From: Anaerolineales bacterium
GTDB taxonomy: Bacteria > Chloroflexota > Anaerolineae > Anaerolineales > JABWBV01
DNA length: 64,000 nt
NCBI GenBank assembly: GCA_020634875.1
Contig: JACKAX010000008.1
Span: 50,973-114,972 of the forward strand
Direction: 5' to 3'
This document shows positions 42,891-51,813 of this stretch, piece after piece. Numbering within the stretch: position 1 is the first letter of the stretch; every line of letters begins with the position of its first letter. The notes below the pieces were generated by a model, which saw nothing but the letters and a program-made list of their open reading frames with translations, searched no databases and was not told the DNA's origin. The position numbers and the translations under genes are program-made.

Positions 42891-45800
42891 TTAGCGCAGA
42901 AGTTCTTCGGCCTTGGTGTAGGCGTCAAGGGCGTCTTGCAATTTGTTCTTTTTGACGTAGGCGTCACCGAGGGAGAGCCAGAGATCAATGTCCACCGGGT
43001 AGCGGGTGTTGAGGGCTTCGGTGAGGTCGGTGATGGCTTCATCCACGTTTTGGTTGCTTTTGATAAGACGGGCGTAGTGATCGGCAGCGGTGGCGACTTC
43101 GCCTCGGGCAAGTGTGGTGCGGGCTTTGTTGAGGGCTTCACCTCCATCCACTACGATGGGGCTTTCGAGAATGGGTTCCGGTTCTGGCTCCGGTTCGAGT
43201 TCAATGATGGGTTCTGGTACCATTTCCACTTCAGGTTCGGGGATTTCTTCAACCTCCTCTGTACCTACTTCTTCAGGGGAAGGACTCTCTTCAGTCTCGA
43301 CATCCTCCATCAGCCATGCGGGCATTTCGATTTCTTCTTCGGCTGTTTCCTCTTCGAGAATCCATGAGGGTGGTTCTGGGGTGGAAGGTTCTGGTTCCGG
43401 CTCAGCAGAAGATTCTTCGAGCACCCAGGCGGGAGCATCGGGTGCTGTTTCTGCGACTGGCTCTTCTTCTGTTGTGAGCCAATCGGGAAGCTCCACCTCT
43501 TCGGCAGGAGTTTCCTCCGCGAAGGGTTCCTCTGCACTTTCTTCTTCCACGGGAGGAACGCTAACGCTGGAAAGCCAGTTGGCCGCGGTGTCGGTTAGCC
43601 AATCGGGCACGTCATCGCCAGCTTCCAACGGAGCTTTATCTTCTTCTTCACTGAACATCTTGGACAGCCAGGTGTCTTCAGCTTCTGCGGGCAGTTCAGT
43701 AGCGATTTCCTCGACGGGTTCATTTGGGGTACCGAAGAGTTCGAGTTCTTCCGGTTCTTCGAGCATTTCCGTGTGGGCGGCTTCTTCGGCCCGGGCTTCT
43801 TCAGCGACAGCGTTAACCCAATCGGGAGTGCCTTCAGGCCGTTTTTCCGCATCAGTCAACAGTTCGGCCTCATTGACACCATGTTTCATGGCGAGGCTTT
43901 CCAACCAGGCCAGGGCGGCATCTTCGTCTAACATAGCGTTATCTGCTTCGGCTATTTCGGGGGTCTCAAAAGTAGGTTCTTCAAGGTCGAGTTCTCCATC
44001 CGAAGATAACAGGTCTTCCGCAAACGCATCTTCAGCAACAGGTTCAGAATGAGCAGGTGCCTCGTCAAAAAGAGATGCAAAAGCTGTATCGGCTTCAACG
44101 GTAGACAACTCTTCTTCGGTGAGTGCCTCTTCCTCACTTAAGATGCCTTTGAGCCAGTCAGGAACATCCTCGGAGCGGTCGGATGGGGCAGTGAGGAGTT
44201 CTTCTTCTTTTGCCCCTTGTTTGGCCGCGAGGGCCTCGAGCCAGGCCATGGCGGCATCTTCATTATCCATATCAGGCAGGGCTTCTTCAGCGGCAGGCTC
44301 TTCAGGCGCAGGGATTTCCATTTCAGGAAATTCTATTGCGATGGGTTCTTCTTCGTCCAGAGAGGAAAGAACGGATTCTTGATCTTCGATGTACAGGGTG
44401 GCGGGTTCTACTTCTTCTTCCATACCCTTAAGCCAGTCGGGGATCATCTCTTCGTTGGGGGCTTCTTCGAGTTCGGCTTCTGCAAATTCTCCAGACTCCT
44501 CCTCTGTCATTTCTTCAAGCCAACTGGGGAGGTGAGTTTCCTCACGGCTGGCGGCATTGGTGAGGAGTTCTTCTTCTTTTGCCCCTTGTTTGGCCGCGAG
44601 GGCCTCAAGCCAGGCCATCGCATCATCTTCCAAGCCAAAGTCCATTTCGGGTTCTTTTCCCAGGTCAGTCATTTCAAAGGAAGGTTCGACTTCTTCTGTT
44701 TCAAAAATAGGCATCGCATCTTCGACAAGCTCTTCTCCAACAGGAAGATCGTCGGCCATACTACGGAGCCAGTCGGGAACTTCGTCCGCTGGTTCTGCTG
44801 GTGCTTCCTCCGGGGTGGTACTGACATCAGAGAGCCAATCGGTAACGCCAGAGTGCAACGAAGGATCATCTTCCTCTTCTTTGCCTAGATCGTCCAGCCA
44901 AGAAAGGTTGGCGGGTACCGTCTCCCCACTCGGTTTACCAAAAAGTTCCTCCATTTCCTCTTCGCTGGGGGATTGGGCATCTTCAGAGAGCCAGTCGGGC
45001 ATGGTTGGTTCTTCTTTATGTGCTGAGGGCAGCGTAGAACTGACAACTTCATCCCCAAAGCTCTGAAGCCAATCGGGGGCAGTGCTTTCTTCCAAAGCAT
45101 CAATATCATATTCGCTTGCTTCTTTCTCCGCTGTGCTAAAACTGCCTAACCAGTCAGGTACCTCGGCTTTTTCTGCCTCGTCTGAGGCCGGGTTTAAGTC
45201 TTTTAGCCAGTCAGGCATGTCAGCCTTCTCTAAAGAAGAGGCTGCTGGGCTGGGTTTTTCTTCCAGGAAGCCGGGAAAATCAACTTCATCACTTTCGTCG
45301 GATGTCTCTTCCGCGGATGAAAGCCAGGAAGGCGCGTTTGATTGAGCAGGCGGAACACGGGTGGGGCTCGTTTCCGCGGTGTTAAACCCTTGAAGCCAAT
45401 CGGGGAGATCGGCTTCAAGGCCGGAATCTTCTGCGCTTTCTTCCATATCTGAAGGGGCCATGGCTTTGAGCCAATCGGGAATATTCGCTTTAGCGATACC
45501 CCCCTGTTCAGCGGGTTCCTCTTCCTCTTCTTCATTGAGCCATGAGGATGAAGGTTCTTCAGGGGTATTCGGATCGCGTTGGCTCCAACCGGCATTTTTC
45601 ATCCAATCGGGAATATTGTCATCTTCTTCTTGCATATTCGGTGCCTCATTTAAGGTGGTTTCGAGGGGGATATGGGCGGGGTTGTCCTCATCTGGTTGAG
45701 ATTCATCCCAGCCAGCTTCAGTTTCGCGTTCTGATAAAGAGGAAGCGAAGGCCGCTACACTATCAAAAGAAAGATCGTCAAAAGCATTGCGGCTAACATT

Positions 45801-46700
45801 GGGGTTGCGTTCCTCAGCCGGGGCAGGTGAAAACCATTCCGGGAGGGTTTCATTTGCTGGAGCGTTGCTAATATCTACCCCGATAGAGGTAGCCCAAGCT
45901 GGTTGAGAAATTAGTCCCCCTTTGGTTGCTTCCCAATCCAGAACTTCAAGCACAATCATGCCGGAAGGAACAGTGTCAACCACAGGGTATTGTGTTGAAA
46001 CGTATTTATAATAAGGGTCCAATTCCTGAAGCCGCGTTTGGTGCGCGGCGGCCTCATTGGCCCGTTGGCTTTTTGTTAGTACATCGGCCAGAATCAAGTT
46101 GGCGACCAGGTTATAGGGTAATTTGGTCATGAGCTGACTTGCGATTTTCGCGGCGTTGGTGGATTGTTTATCCGCGTGATACATTTCGGCCAACAGGGTT
46201 TGTAAATCGAGTCGTTTGGGATCTGTTCCCAGGGCAGCACGAAGTTCGGCGATGGCTTGCGTATGAAGATGCCCTTTCGCATACATGTGGGCTAACGCGC
46301 CGCGTGTAAGCCGGATTTTGAGCGGTTCTTGTCCATCCCTTGCGGTGTAAAGCCGTTTCAATTCATCTTGGATAGCTACATTGGAAGACTGCATCTCAAA
46401 AGCTCGTTCCATGTGCCAAATGGAAGCGTCCAGATTACCTTCATCTTCGCGAATAATGCTCATGCCGATGTGGGCGACAAAATCTTCGGGTACGGAGGAC
46501 AGGACGCGTTGAAAAAGATCAGCGGCATCTCCCAATTGTTTGCTCTCTAAATAAGCCTTTCCCAAAAGGCGGTAAGTTTCGAGATGTTTTGGAAAATGTT
46601 TGAGGATGTGGCGACAATGACCGATGGCTTCGTCAGTGTGCCCTTGATCAATCATATTCTCAATTTCGCGGCAATAATCGCGAAGGGGGATGGTGGCCAT
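42891..46700 (-). CDS. Giant acidic TPR protein with repeated PDWL motifs
   Basis: The 1269-residue soluble protein has an N-terminal TPR domain (1-235), a very acidic, apparently disordered centre (about 280-1180) and a short C-terminal TPR pair (1185-1269). The centre contains some 27 short tryptophan motifs spaced 20-60 residues apart. Eleven are exactly PDWL (at 408, 433, 496, 515, 542, 568, 642, 754, 847, 1032 and 1072); others are variants such as PDWM, PSWL and LAWL. A 21-residue block containing MAWLEALAAKQG is identical at 694-714 and 817-837 and diverged at 929-949. No catalytic domain is present. The architecture suggests a scaffold binding many copies of a partner through its PDWL motifs. 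GGAG lies 8 bases before the ATG. Confidence 0.85.
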   Translation of the reverse strand: MATIPLRDYCREIENMIDQGHTDEAIGHCRHILKHFPKHLETYRLLGKAYLESKQLGDAADLFQRVLSSVPEDFVAHIGMSIIREDEGNLDASIWHMERAFEMQSSNVAIQDELKRLYTARDGQEPLKIRLTRGALAHMYAKGHLHTQAIAELRAALGTDPKRLDLQTLLAEMYHADKQSTNAAKIASQLMTKLPYNLVANLILADVLTKSQRANEAAAHQTRLQELDPYYKYVSTQYPVVDTVPSGMIVLEVLDWEATKGGLISQPAWATSIGVDISNAPANETLPEWFSPAPAEERNPNVSRNAFDDLSFDSVAAFASSLSERETEAGWDESQPDEDNPAHIPLETTLNEAPNMQEEDDNIPDWMKNAGWSQRDPNTPEEPSSSWLNEEEEEEPAEQGGIAKANIPDWLKAMAPSDMEESAEDSGLEADLPDWLQGFNTAETSPTRVPPAQSNAPSWLSSAEETSDESDEVDFPGFLEEKPSPAASSLEKADMPDWLKDLNPASDEAEKAEVPDWLGSFSTAEKEASEYDIDALEESTAPDWLQSFGDEVVSSTLPSAHKEEPTMPDWLSEDAQSPSEEEMEELFGKPSGETVPANLSWLDDLGKEEEDDPSLHSGVTDWLSDVSTTPEEAPAEPADEVPDWLRSMADDLPVGEELVEDAMPIFETEEVEPSFEMTDLGKEPEMDFGLEDDAMAWLEALAAKQGAKEEELLTNAASREETHLPSWLEEMTEEESGEFAEAELEEAPNEEMIPDWLKGMEEEVEPATLYIEDQESVLSSLDEEEPIAIEFPEMEIPAPEEPAAEEALPDMDNEDAAMAWLEALAAKQGAKEEELLTAPSDRSEDVPDWLKGILSEEEALTEEELSTVEADTAFASLFDEAPAHSEPVAEDAFAEDLLSSDGELDLEEPTFETPEIAEADNAMLDEDAALAWLESLAMKHGVNEAELLTDAEKRPEGTPDWVNAVAEEARAEEAAHTEMLEEPEELELFGTPNEPVEEIATELPAEAEDTWLSKMFSEEEDKAPLEAGDDVPDWLTDTAANWLSSVSVPPVEEESAEEPFAEETPAEEVELPDWLTTEEEPVAETAPDAPAWVLEESSAEPEPEPSTPEPPSWILEEETAEEEIEMPAWLMEDVETEESPSPEEVGTEEVEEIPEPEVEMVPEPIIELEPEPEPEPILESPIVVDGGEALNKARTTLARGEVATAADHYARLIKSNQNVDEAITDLTEALNTRYPVDIDLWLSLGDAYVKKNKLQDALDAYTKAEELLR

Positions 46701-46738
46701 TCAGGTTGCTCCAAAACAAAAATTACAAACGTCGTTTA

Positions 46739-46768
46739 ATCTTACCTTACTTTGTCGGAACTTATCAA
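46739..46768 (-). promoter_or_regulatory. Promoter of the PDWL-repeat gene
   Basis: On the minus strand TTGATA (46763-46768) and TAAGAT (46739-46744) are 18 bases apart, 38 bases before the ATG at 46700. The remaining sequence up to 47005 holds no gene that I can support. Confidence 0.55.
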
Positions 46769-47005
46769 CTTATTTTGATCACGAACACCTTCAAAATTCG
46801 GATCAGCATCAACGGATAGACGCTTAAACGACATTTTGCGAGAATGAACATTTATTATCGTATTTTAGATGGTTTGTCCTTGTTTCTGTCACCATCATTT
46901 TTTCCCAAAATAGGATTATAACGAATGGCTTTGTCCTTGAACAGTTATGCGCCCTTTGAGGGGTGCCGGAGGTATGCCCCAAGCTCCGAATTTTGTGAAA
47001 GGGGT

Positions 47006-47053
47006 ATATAAAAGAAAAAGGCCCGCTCACGAGCAGGCCTTTTTCTTTTATAT
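47006..47053 (-). terminator. Terminator after hppA
   Basis: ATATAAAAGAAAAAGGCC (47006-47023) pairs perfectly with GGCCTTTTTCTTTTATAT (47036-47053), with further GCTC/GAGC pairing inside. It ends 5 bases before the hppA stop codon and is T-rich on both strands. Confidence 0.85.
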
Positions 47054-47058
47054 GCGGT

Positions 47059-49416
47059 TTATTTTTTCTTTTTAGGTTCGGTGTAACTAGGGACGGTTTT
47101 TTTGCTTTGCAAAATAGCCCAGGCTAATACACCAATCAGTACTAATGCGGTGATCCAAACACCCACCTGTGCGCTGCCCTTTGCTCCTGCATATTGCACA
47201 ACGATGGGAGCAACGATAACGGACACCAGATTGACGACTTTGATCATCGGGTTGAGGGCAGGACCAGCTGTATCTTTGAAGGGATCACCAACAGTATCAC
47301 CCACAACGCCCGCTTTGTGCCGTTCAGAGCCTTTGCCCGAATTTTTCGCGGGGTTTTTGGGTTCGTCTTCAATGAGTTTTTTGGCATTATCCCAGGCACC
47401 GCCAGAGTTGTTGAGGAACACAGCCAGCAATTGCCCGGAGAGGATAATCCCTGCCAGGAACCCGCCAAGGGCTTCGACTTGAAGAAGCAACCCTACAACG
47501 ATGGGGGTTACAACACCTAAGAGGGCCAACCCAACCAGTTCTTTTTGAGCAGCAGTTGTTGAAATCGAGACGGCTTTGGCGTAGTCAGGTTTGATTTTGC
47601 CTTCCAACACACCTGCTTTGAACTGACGACGGGCTTCTTCCACGATCAGGGCGGCAGCACGGCTGACGGCTTGAATCGCAAACGAGGAGAAGAGCCACGG
47701 CAAGGCACCCCCAATGAGCATCCCAACGAATATCTGCGGGACATCCACACGAATACCGATGGACTGAATTTGTTCAGAGACCGGAATGTTCAATGAAGTT
47801 TGTGCACGGCTCACATCTACCAGGAAAGAACCAAAAAGTGAAACAGCTGCGATTACGGCAGAACCTATCGCGACTCCTTTGGTGATAGCCTTGGTTGTAT
47901 TGCCGACAGCATCCAAATCGGCCATGATTTGTTGTGCGGTTTGAGTTTCTTTATCTTTCATCCCGGACCAGGACATTTCGCCGATACCGTTTGCATTGTC
48001 GGCGATAGGGCCAAATGAGTCCATCGCGACGTTGTTCCCGGTAAGGGTTAGCATCCCAATGCCGGTCATAGCAACTCCATAGAGGATGAAGTTGATGCGC
48101 TGACTTTCGTCTAATCCAGGGATGGTCCCGAAGATGAATATGGAAGCGACAATCGTCAGGGCGATGACAATGACCGACCACACCGAAGATTCAAAGCCCA
48201 CAGAAATCCCTTGCAGAATGAGGGTTGCTGGGCCGGTATCTGCTGCTTTTTTGATTTCGTTGACTGGGGAGGCGTGGGTTCCGGTGAAGTATTCGGTCAG
48301 GCGGTCAATGACGATGGCAAGCAGAACGCCGACCGCAACCGCCATCGGGGTGCGCCACCAGCCACCATATTGGGCGAAAACAGGGTTATTACCCAGGTAA
48401 AAGAAGCCCGCGGCGAAGAACAGCAGGGCGGAAATGGCTGCGGAAGAGAGGAAACCACGGAAAATGGCACCCATCGCGTCACCGCTTTTGCCCGTCCCCC
48501 CACGCACAACATAGGTTCCAATGATAGATGACAGTACGCCGATCCCCCGAACAATCAACGGGTAGATGATCCAGGCCAGTTCGCCCGTGACATGGTACAG
48601 AGCTAACCCCAGGATTAACCCGGAGACAATGGTTACCTCGTACGATTCGAAGATGTCGGCGGCCATCCCGGCGCAGTCTCCTACGTTATCGCCAACGAGG
48701 TCAGCGATAACGGCGGGGTTGCGGGGGTCATCTTCGGGTAAGTTTTGTTCGACTTTCCCAACAAGGTCGGCGCCTACATCGGCGGCCTTGGTGTAAATCC
48801 CACCGCCCACGCGCATAAACAGGGCTAACAGCGTTCCACCAAACCCAAAGCCAAGCAGGGCATCAGGGGCGGCAATGCCTAGAATAATGAAGATGATGGT
48901 GCCGCCGAACAGCCCCAAGCCGTCAGTCAGCATTCCAGTGATGGTGCCTGCGCGGTAGGCAATCCGCAGGGCATCGCCGAACGAACGACGAGAGGCTGAG
49001 GCCACACGGACGTTGCCTTGTACAGCCATCCGCATCCCGATTTGTCCAACGGTGAGCGAGAAGCCCGCTCCCATAATAAACGCAATGGCCCGCGCAAAAC
49101 CGATAATTAAACGGATTTGCTCAGGAGTGCGCCCGTCAAAACGTTCTAATGCCTCGGGAGATGGGGGGACGATGTAAACAGAGAAAAAGAGGGCAATTGT
49201 GAGGACGATGATGAGGGGCAAAATCGAACGTAGTTGGCGTTGGAGATAGGCATCCGCGCCATCCCGGATTGCACCCCAGACTTCCTGCATTTTTTCTGTG
49301 CCTTTGTCTTCGCGCAAAATTTGGGAACGCAAAAACCAGGCATAGGCTAGGCCTAATAAGGCAATTCCAAGAACACTCCAGATAGCAATTTGCTCAAAAG
49401 TAGTTAGTCCTTCCAT
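47059..49416 (-). CDS. hppA: Membrane-bound H+-translocating pyrophosphatase, K+-independent type
   Basis: The 785-residue integral membrane enzyme couples pyrophosphate hydrolysis to proton export. The substrate-binding signatures DVGADLVGKVE, DDPRNPAVIADLVGDNVGD, DNANGIGEMS and GDTVGDPFKDTAGPALNP are intact. The potassium-determining segment reads GNTTKAITKG: Lys at the A/K position and Thr three residues later mark the K+-independent H+-pumping class. The frame extends to a TTG at 49470, but the ATG at 49416 has AGGAGG upstream (spacing about 11 bases) and begins with MEGLTTFEQ, close to the first helix, so it is preferred. A hairpin at 49498-49530 lies in its upstream region. Confidence 0.96.
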   Translation of the reverse strand: MEGLTTFEQIAIWSVLGIALLGLAYAWFLRSQILREDKGTEKMQEVWGAIRDGADAYLQRQLRSILPLIIVLTIALFFSVYIVPPSPEALERFDGRTPEQIRLIIGFARAIAFIMGAGFSLTVGQIGMRMAVQGNVRVASASRRSFGDALRIAYRAGTITGMLTDGLGLFGGTIIFIILGIAAPDALLGFGFGGTLLALFMRVGGGIYTKAADVGADLVGKVEQNLPEDDPRNPAVIADLVGDNVGDCAGMAADIFESYEVTIVSGLILGLALYHVTGELAWIIYPLIVRGIGVLSSIIGTYVVRGGTGKSGDAMGAIFRGFLSSAAISALLFFAAGFFYLGNNPVFAQYGGWWRTPMAVAVGVLLAIVIDRLTEYFTGTHASPVNEIKKAADTGPATLILQGISVGFESSVWSVIVIALTIVASIFIFGTIPGLDESQRINFILYGVAMTGIGMLTLTGNNVAMDSFGPIADNANGIGEMSWSGMKDKETQTAQQIMADLDAVGNTTKAITKGVAIGSAVIAAVSLFGSFLVDVSRAQTSLNIPVSEQIQSIGIRVDVPQIFVGMLIGGALPWLFSSFAIQAVSRAAALIVEEARRQFKAGVLEGKIKPDYAKAVSISTTAAQKELVGLALLGVVTPIVVGLLLQVEALGGFLAGIILSGQLLAVFLNNSGGAWDNAKKLIEDEPKNPAKNSGKGSERHKAGVVGDTVGDPFKDTAGPALNPMIKVVNLVSVIVAPIVVQYAGAKGSAQVGVWITALVLIGVLAWAILQSKKTVPSYTEPKKKK

Positions 49417-49497
49417 AACGGGGGGATCCTCCTGAAAAGAAAATAATGTTATCACTGCTCGAATGAGCAAGTTTTAAACAAAACGGATACATTTCTA

Positions 49498-49530
49498 AAA
49501 AATGGTGTACAGGTTTTGTACACCATTTTT
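49498..49530 (-). terminator. Orphan terminator-like hairpin upstream of hppA
   Basis: AAAAATGGTGTAC (49498-49510) and GTACACCATTTTT (49518-49530) form a perfect 13-bp stem with a 7-base loop. On the minus strand it runs into six T residues, 81 bases before the hppA ATG, although no gene lies immediately upstream on that strand. Confidence 0.6.
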
Positions 49531-50113
49531 ATGAACCATTAGGTTGGATACTCTTCCTGATTAATACTCAAAAATTGTTAGTTTCTCCCTTTAAAAGTTA
49601 GAAGAGTTCTTTTTCGGTTTTGGGGTGCGAAAATTGAGTGATCAGAAAACCAGGCTTTTTGCCAAAAACTTGGTTAAACTTTATTAGTAAACATAGATAG
49701 CAAGAGCGACTCGATTTTAAGGGGCAATAAAAAATGTGTCAATGGAATGTGCAAACTGTAACAATCGCGGGTCAGGAGTCTTAAACTGTGATCGTGTTAC
49801 CTTTTTCCTCGCCGGATTTTTAAAATGGATTAGGGTTTGATTAAAAGGAAGGGGGTCTCTTGACGAGTTCTCCCCCCTTGTGTATAACCTACCAGGGTTA
49901 TCCAGTTGTATGTATTTCCTGAAAATCACCCGATTTTTTGCTACTTTACACACCTGACGACTAGCACGAGCCTATTCTAAAGAAATGTCTGTGCTTGGTT
50001 TGTCAGGTTTCTTTGTGTATTCTCCCTGTCTGGGACTTAGTTTCTAGAAGGGTGACAAGTCCGCAAATTGAGCGGTTTATCAACTGAACCCCAATATTCT
50101 TTTTGGAGACAAT
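49531..50113. other. 583-base intergenic stretch between divergent hppA and the Gld-like operon
   Basis: The stretch contains the plus-strand promoter at 49860-49888 and several short hairpins (for example AACCAAG...TGGTT near 49650-49680 and GGGGG...CCCCC near 49850-49877). I see no protein gene. It could encode a small RNA on the minus strand ending at the hairpin at 49498-49530. Confidence 0.5.
49860..49888 (+). promoter_or_regulatory. Promoter of the Gld-like ABC operon
   Basis: TTGACG (49860-49865) and TATAAC (49883-49888) are separated by 17 bases, each box matching five of six consensus positions. The leader before the ATG at 50114 would be about 220 bases. Confidence 0.6.
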
Positions 50114-51031
50114 ATGATTCAAGTCGAAGCACTAACTAAAGATTATGGTGCGCGTCTGGCGGTTGACCACCTGACTTTTCACGCGGAAAAAGGTGAAATT
50201 TTAGGTTTTCTGGGGCCGAATGGAGCCGGAAAAACCACGACGATGCGGATTTTGAGCGGCTATATGCCTCCCACTTCGGGAAAGGTTACGATTGCCGGTT
50301 TTGATGTGGTTGAGCAATCCCTGGAAGTACGCAAACGCGTGGGGTATTTGCCCGAAACAGTCCCACTTTATCAGGATATGACGGTCTTTGAATATCTGAA
50401 GTTTATGGGCAATTTGCGGAATGTTTCGGGCCTGGATGATCGTGTTGAGGATGTCTTGGAAATGGTTCACATGGAAGAACGCATTGACTCATACATTTCC
50501 AGCCTGTCCAAAGGGATGCGTCAACGGGTGGGGCTGGCTCAGGCACTCTTGCACAACCCAGATGTTTTGATCCTCGATGAACCAACGATTGGTCTGGACC
50601 CTGCACAAATTATTGAAGTGCGGAATCTGGTCAAGGAATTGGGCAAAGAACATACGATTTTGCTTTCCACGCATATCCTTTCCGAAGCACAGCAGATTTG
50701 TAATCGAGTGTTGATTATTAATAAAGGCCGCATTGTTGCCGAAGATACGCCGGAACGTTTGCAACAGCACCTCGTGGGCGTCGAACGATATGCCCTCCAA
50801 GTTGCGGGCGATGGGGATGGTGTGGCTGAATTGATTGCGAAAGTGCCGGGTGTGAAACAAGTTCATCCGATTCGCGATGGGCACATCGAATTTGAAACCC
50901 AGCCTGGCATTGATAGCCGCCCTCAAGTGGCGCGTGCTGTTATTGAAGCAAATTACGATATGCTCGAAATGCGTGCTGTTAGTATGAGTCTGGAAGATAT
51001 CTTCTTGCAACTTACACGTGAGGAAGAATAA
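50114..51031 (+). CDS. ABC transporter ATPase, GldA-like
   Basis: The 305-residue ATPase has Walker A GPNGAGKTTT, signature LSKGMRQR, Walker B LILDEPTIGLDP and H-loop STHILSEA. A C-terminal extension of about 85 residues resembles the DUF4162 region of NatA/GldA-type ATPases. GGAG lies 6 bases before the ATG. It is followed by a permease (51085), an auxiliary substrate-binding-like membrane protein (51813) and a DUF4340 protein (53373), the order of Gld-like ABC systems linked in Bacteroidetes to gliding and elsewhere to unknown export. No other gliding genes are present in the window. Confidence 0.93.
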   Translation: MIQVEALTKDYGARLAVDHLTFHAEKGEILGFLGPNGAGKTTTMRILSGYMPPTSGKVTIAGFDVVEQSLEVRKRVGYLPETVPLYQDMTVFEYLKFMGNLRNVSGLDDRVEDVLEMVHMEERIDSYISSLSKGMRQRVGLAQALLHNPDVLILDEPTIGLDPAQIIEVRNLVKELGKEHTILLSTHILSEAQQICNRVLIINKGRIVAEDTPERLQQHLVGVERYALQVAGDGDGVAELIAKVPGVKQVHPIRDGHIEFETQPGIDSRPQVARAVIEANYDMLEMRAVSMSLEDIFLQLTREEE

Positions 51032-51084
51032 TTCCTCGTTTCAACATCCTTAATTATTATTTTCGAAGCCTGAAAGGATTTCCT

Positions 51085-51813
51085 ATGCGACGAATTTGGA
51101 TTGTCGGCCAACGTGAATATAAACGGTATTTCTCTACGCCTGCCGCGTACTTAATTACCTTCTTTTTACTGCTCATTATGGGCGTCATTTTTTACTTAAA
51201 CCTGCGTTATGCCGCACTCAACCAGGGTGTGCCTGATATGCGCGATGTGTTTGGGTTACTTATTTTTCTTCTTGTAATCACTACTCCTGCCATCACGATG
51301 AATCTGCTTTCCGAAGAACAACGGATGGGCACGATTGAGCTTTTGCTCACTGCTCCTATACGAGACTGGGAACTTGTTGTCGGGAAATGGTTGGGCGGGT
51401 TCATGTTCCTGCTCACCATTCTGGCGATTTCTTTGGTTTATCCGATAACCCTCAACGCCTTAGTTGATCCGGGAATTGATAAGCCACTGTTGATAAGTGG
51501 GTATCTTGGTCTTATTCTGTTTTGTGCCTCCTTAGTTGGGATGGGTGTGACTATTTCCGCCTTTTTCAGTAATCAGGTGGCATCCTTTTTCCTCACTCTC
51601 GCGCTTTTTCTCTTGCTTTGGATCATTGGTTCATTTGCCCAGATTTCTCCAACGGGAAACCAATTGCTCCAATATTTGGATTTGCGCGCCCACTATACCG
51701 AAACCTTCCTGGTTGGGGTCATTGATATTCGAGACATTGTCTACTACCTTAGTTTGACAGGCCTTTCCCTCTTTTTAGGGTCGGTTTTCACTGAAGCACG
51801 GAGGTGGCAATAA
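51085..51813 (+). CDS. ABC-2 permease, GldF-like
   Basis: The 242-residue membrane protein has six predicted helices: one near the N-terminus after the short REYKRYFSTPAAY segment, and five from about 55 onward. The LSEEQRMGTIELLLTAPIRDWELVVGKW region, shown here only as MGTIELLLTAP, is the coupling-helix motif of ABC-2 permeases. The stop codon shares a base with the next ATG (TAATG), so translation is coupled. GAAAGGA lies 8 bases before the start. Confidence 0.92.
   Translation: MRRIWIVGQREYKRYFSTPAAYLITFFLLLIMGVIFYLNLRYAALNQGVPDMRDVFGLLIFLLVITTPAITMNLLSEEQRMGTIELLLTAPIRDWELVVGKWLGGFMFLLTILAISLVYPITLNALVDPGIDKPLLISGYLGLILFCASLVGMGVTISAFFSNQVASFFLTLALFLLLWIIGSFAQISPTGNQLLQYLDLRAHYTETFLVGVIDIRDIVYYLSLTGLSLFLGSVFTEARRWQ

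Noticed and set aside
43090..44052. 320-codon Ser-rich open frame on the plus strand
   Set aside because: It is the reverse complement of the Glu-rich codons of the PDWL protein; a serine-rich shadow is expected.
49621..49680. Paired segments AACCAAG and TGGTT as a possible riboswitch ahead of hppA
   Set aside because: I could not match it to the fluoride, c-di-GMP or other known riboswitch consensus; pairing is short.
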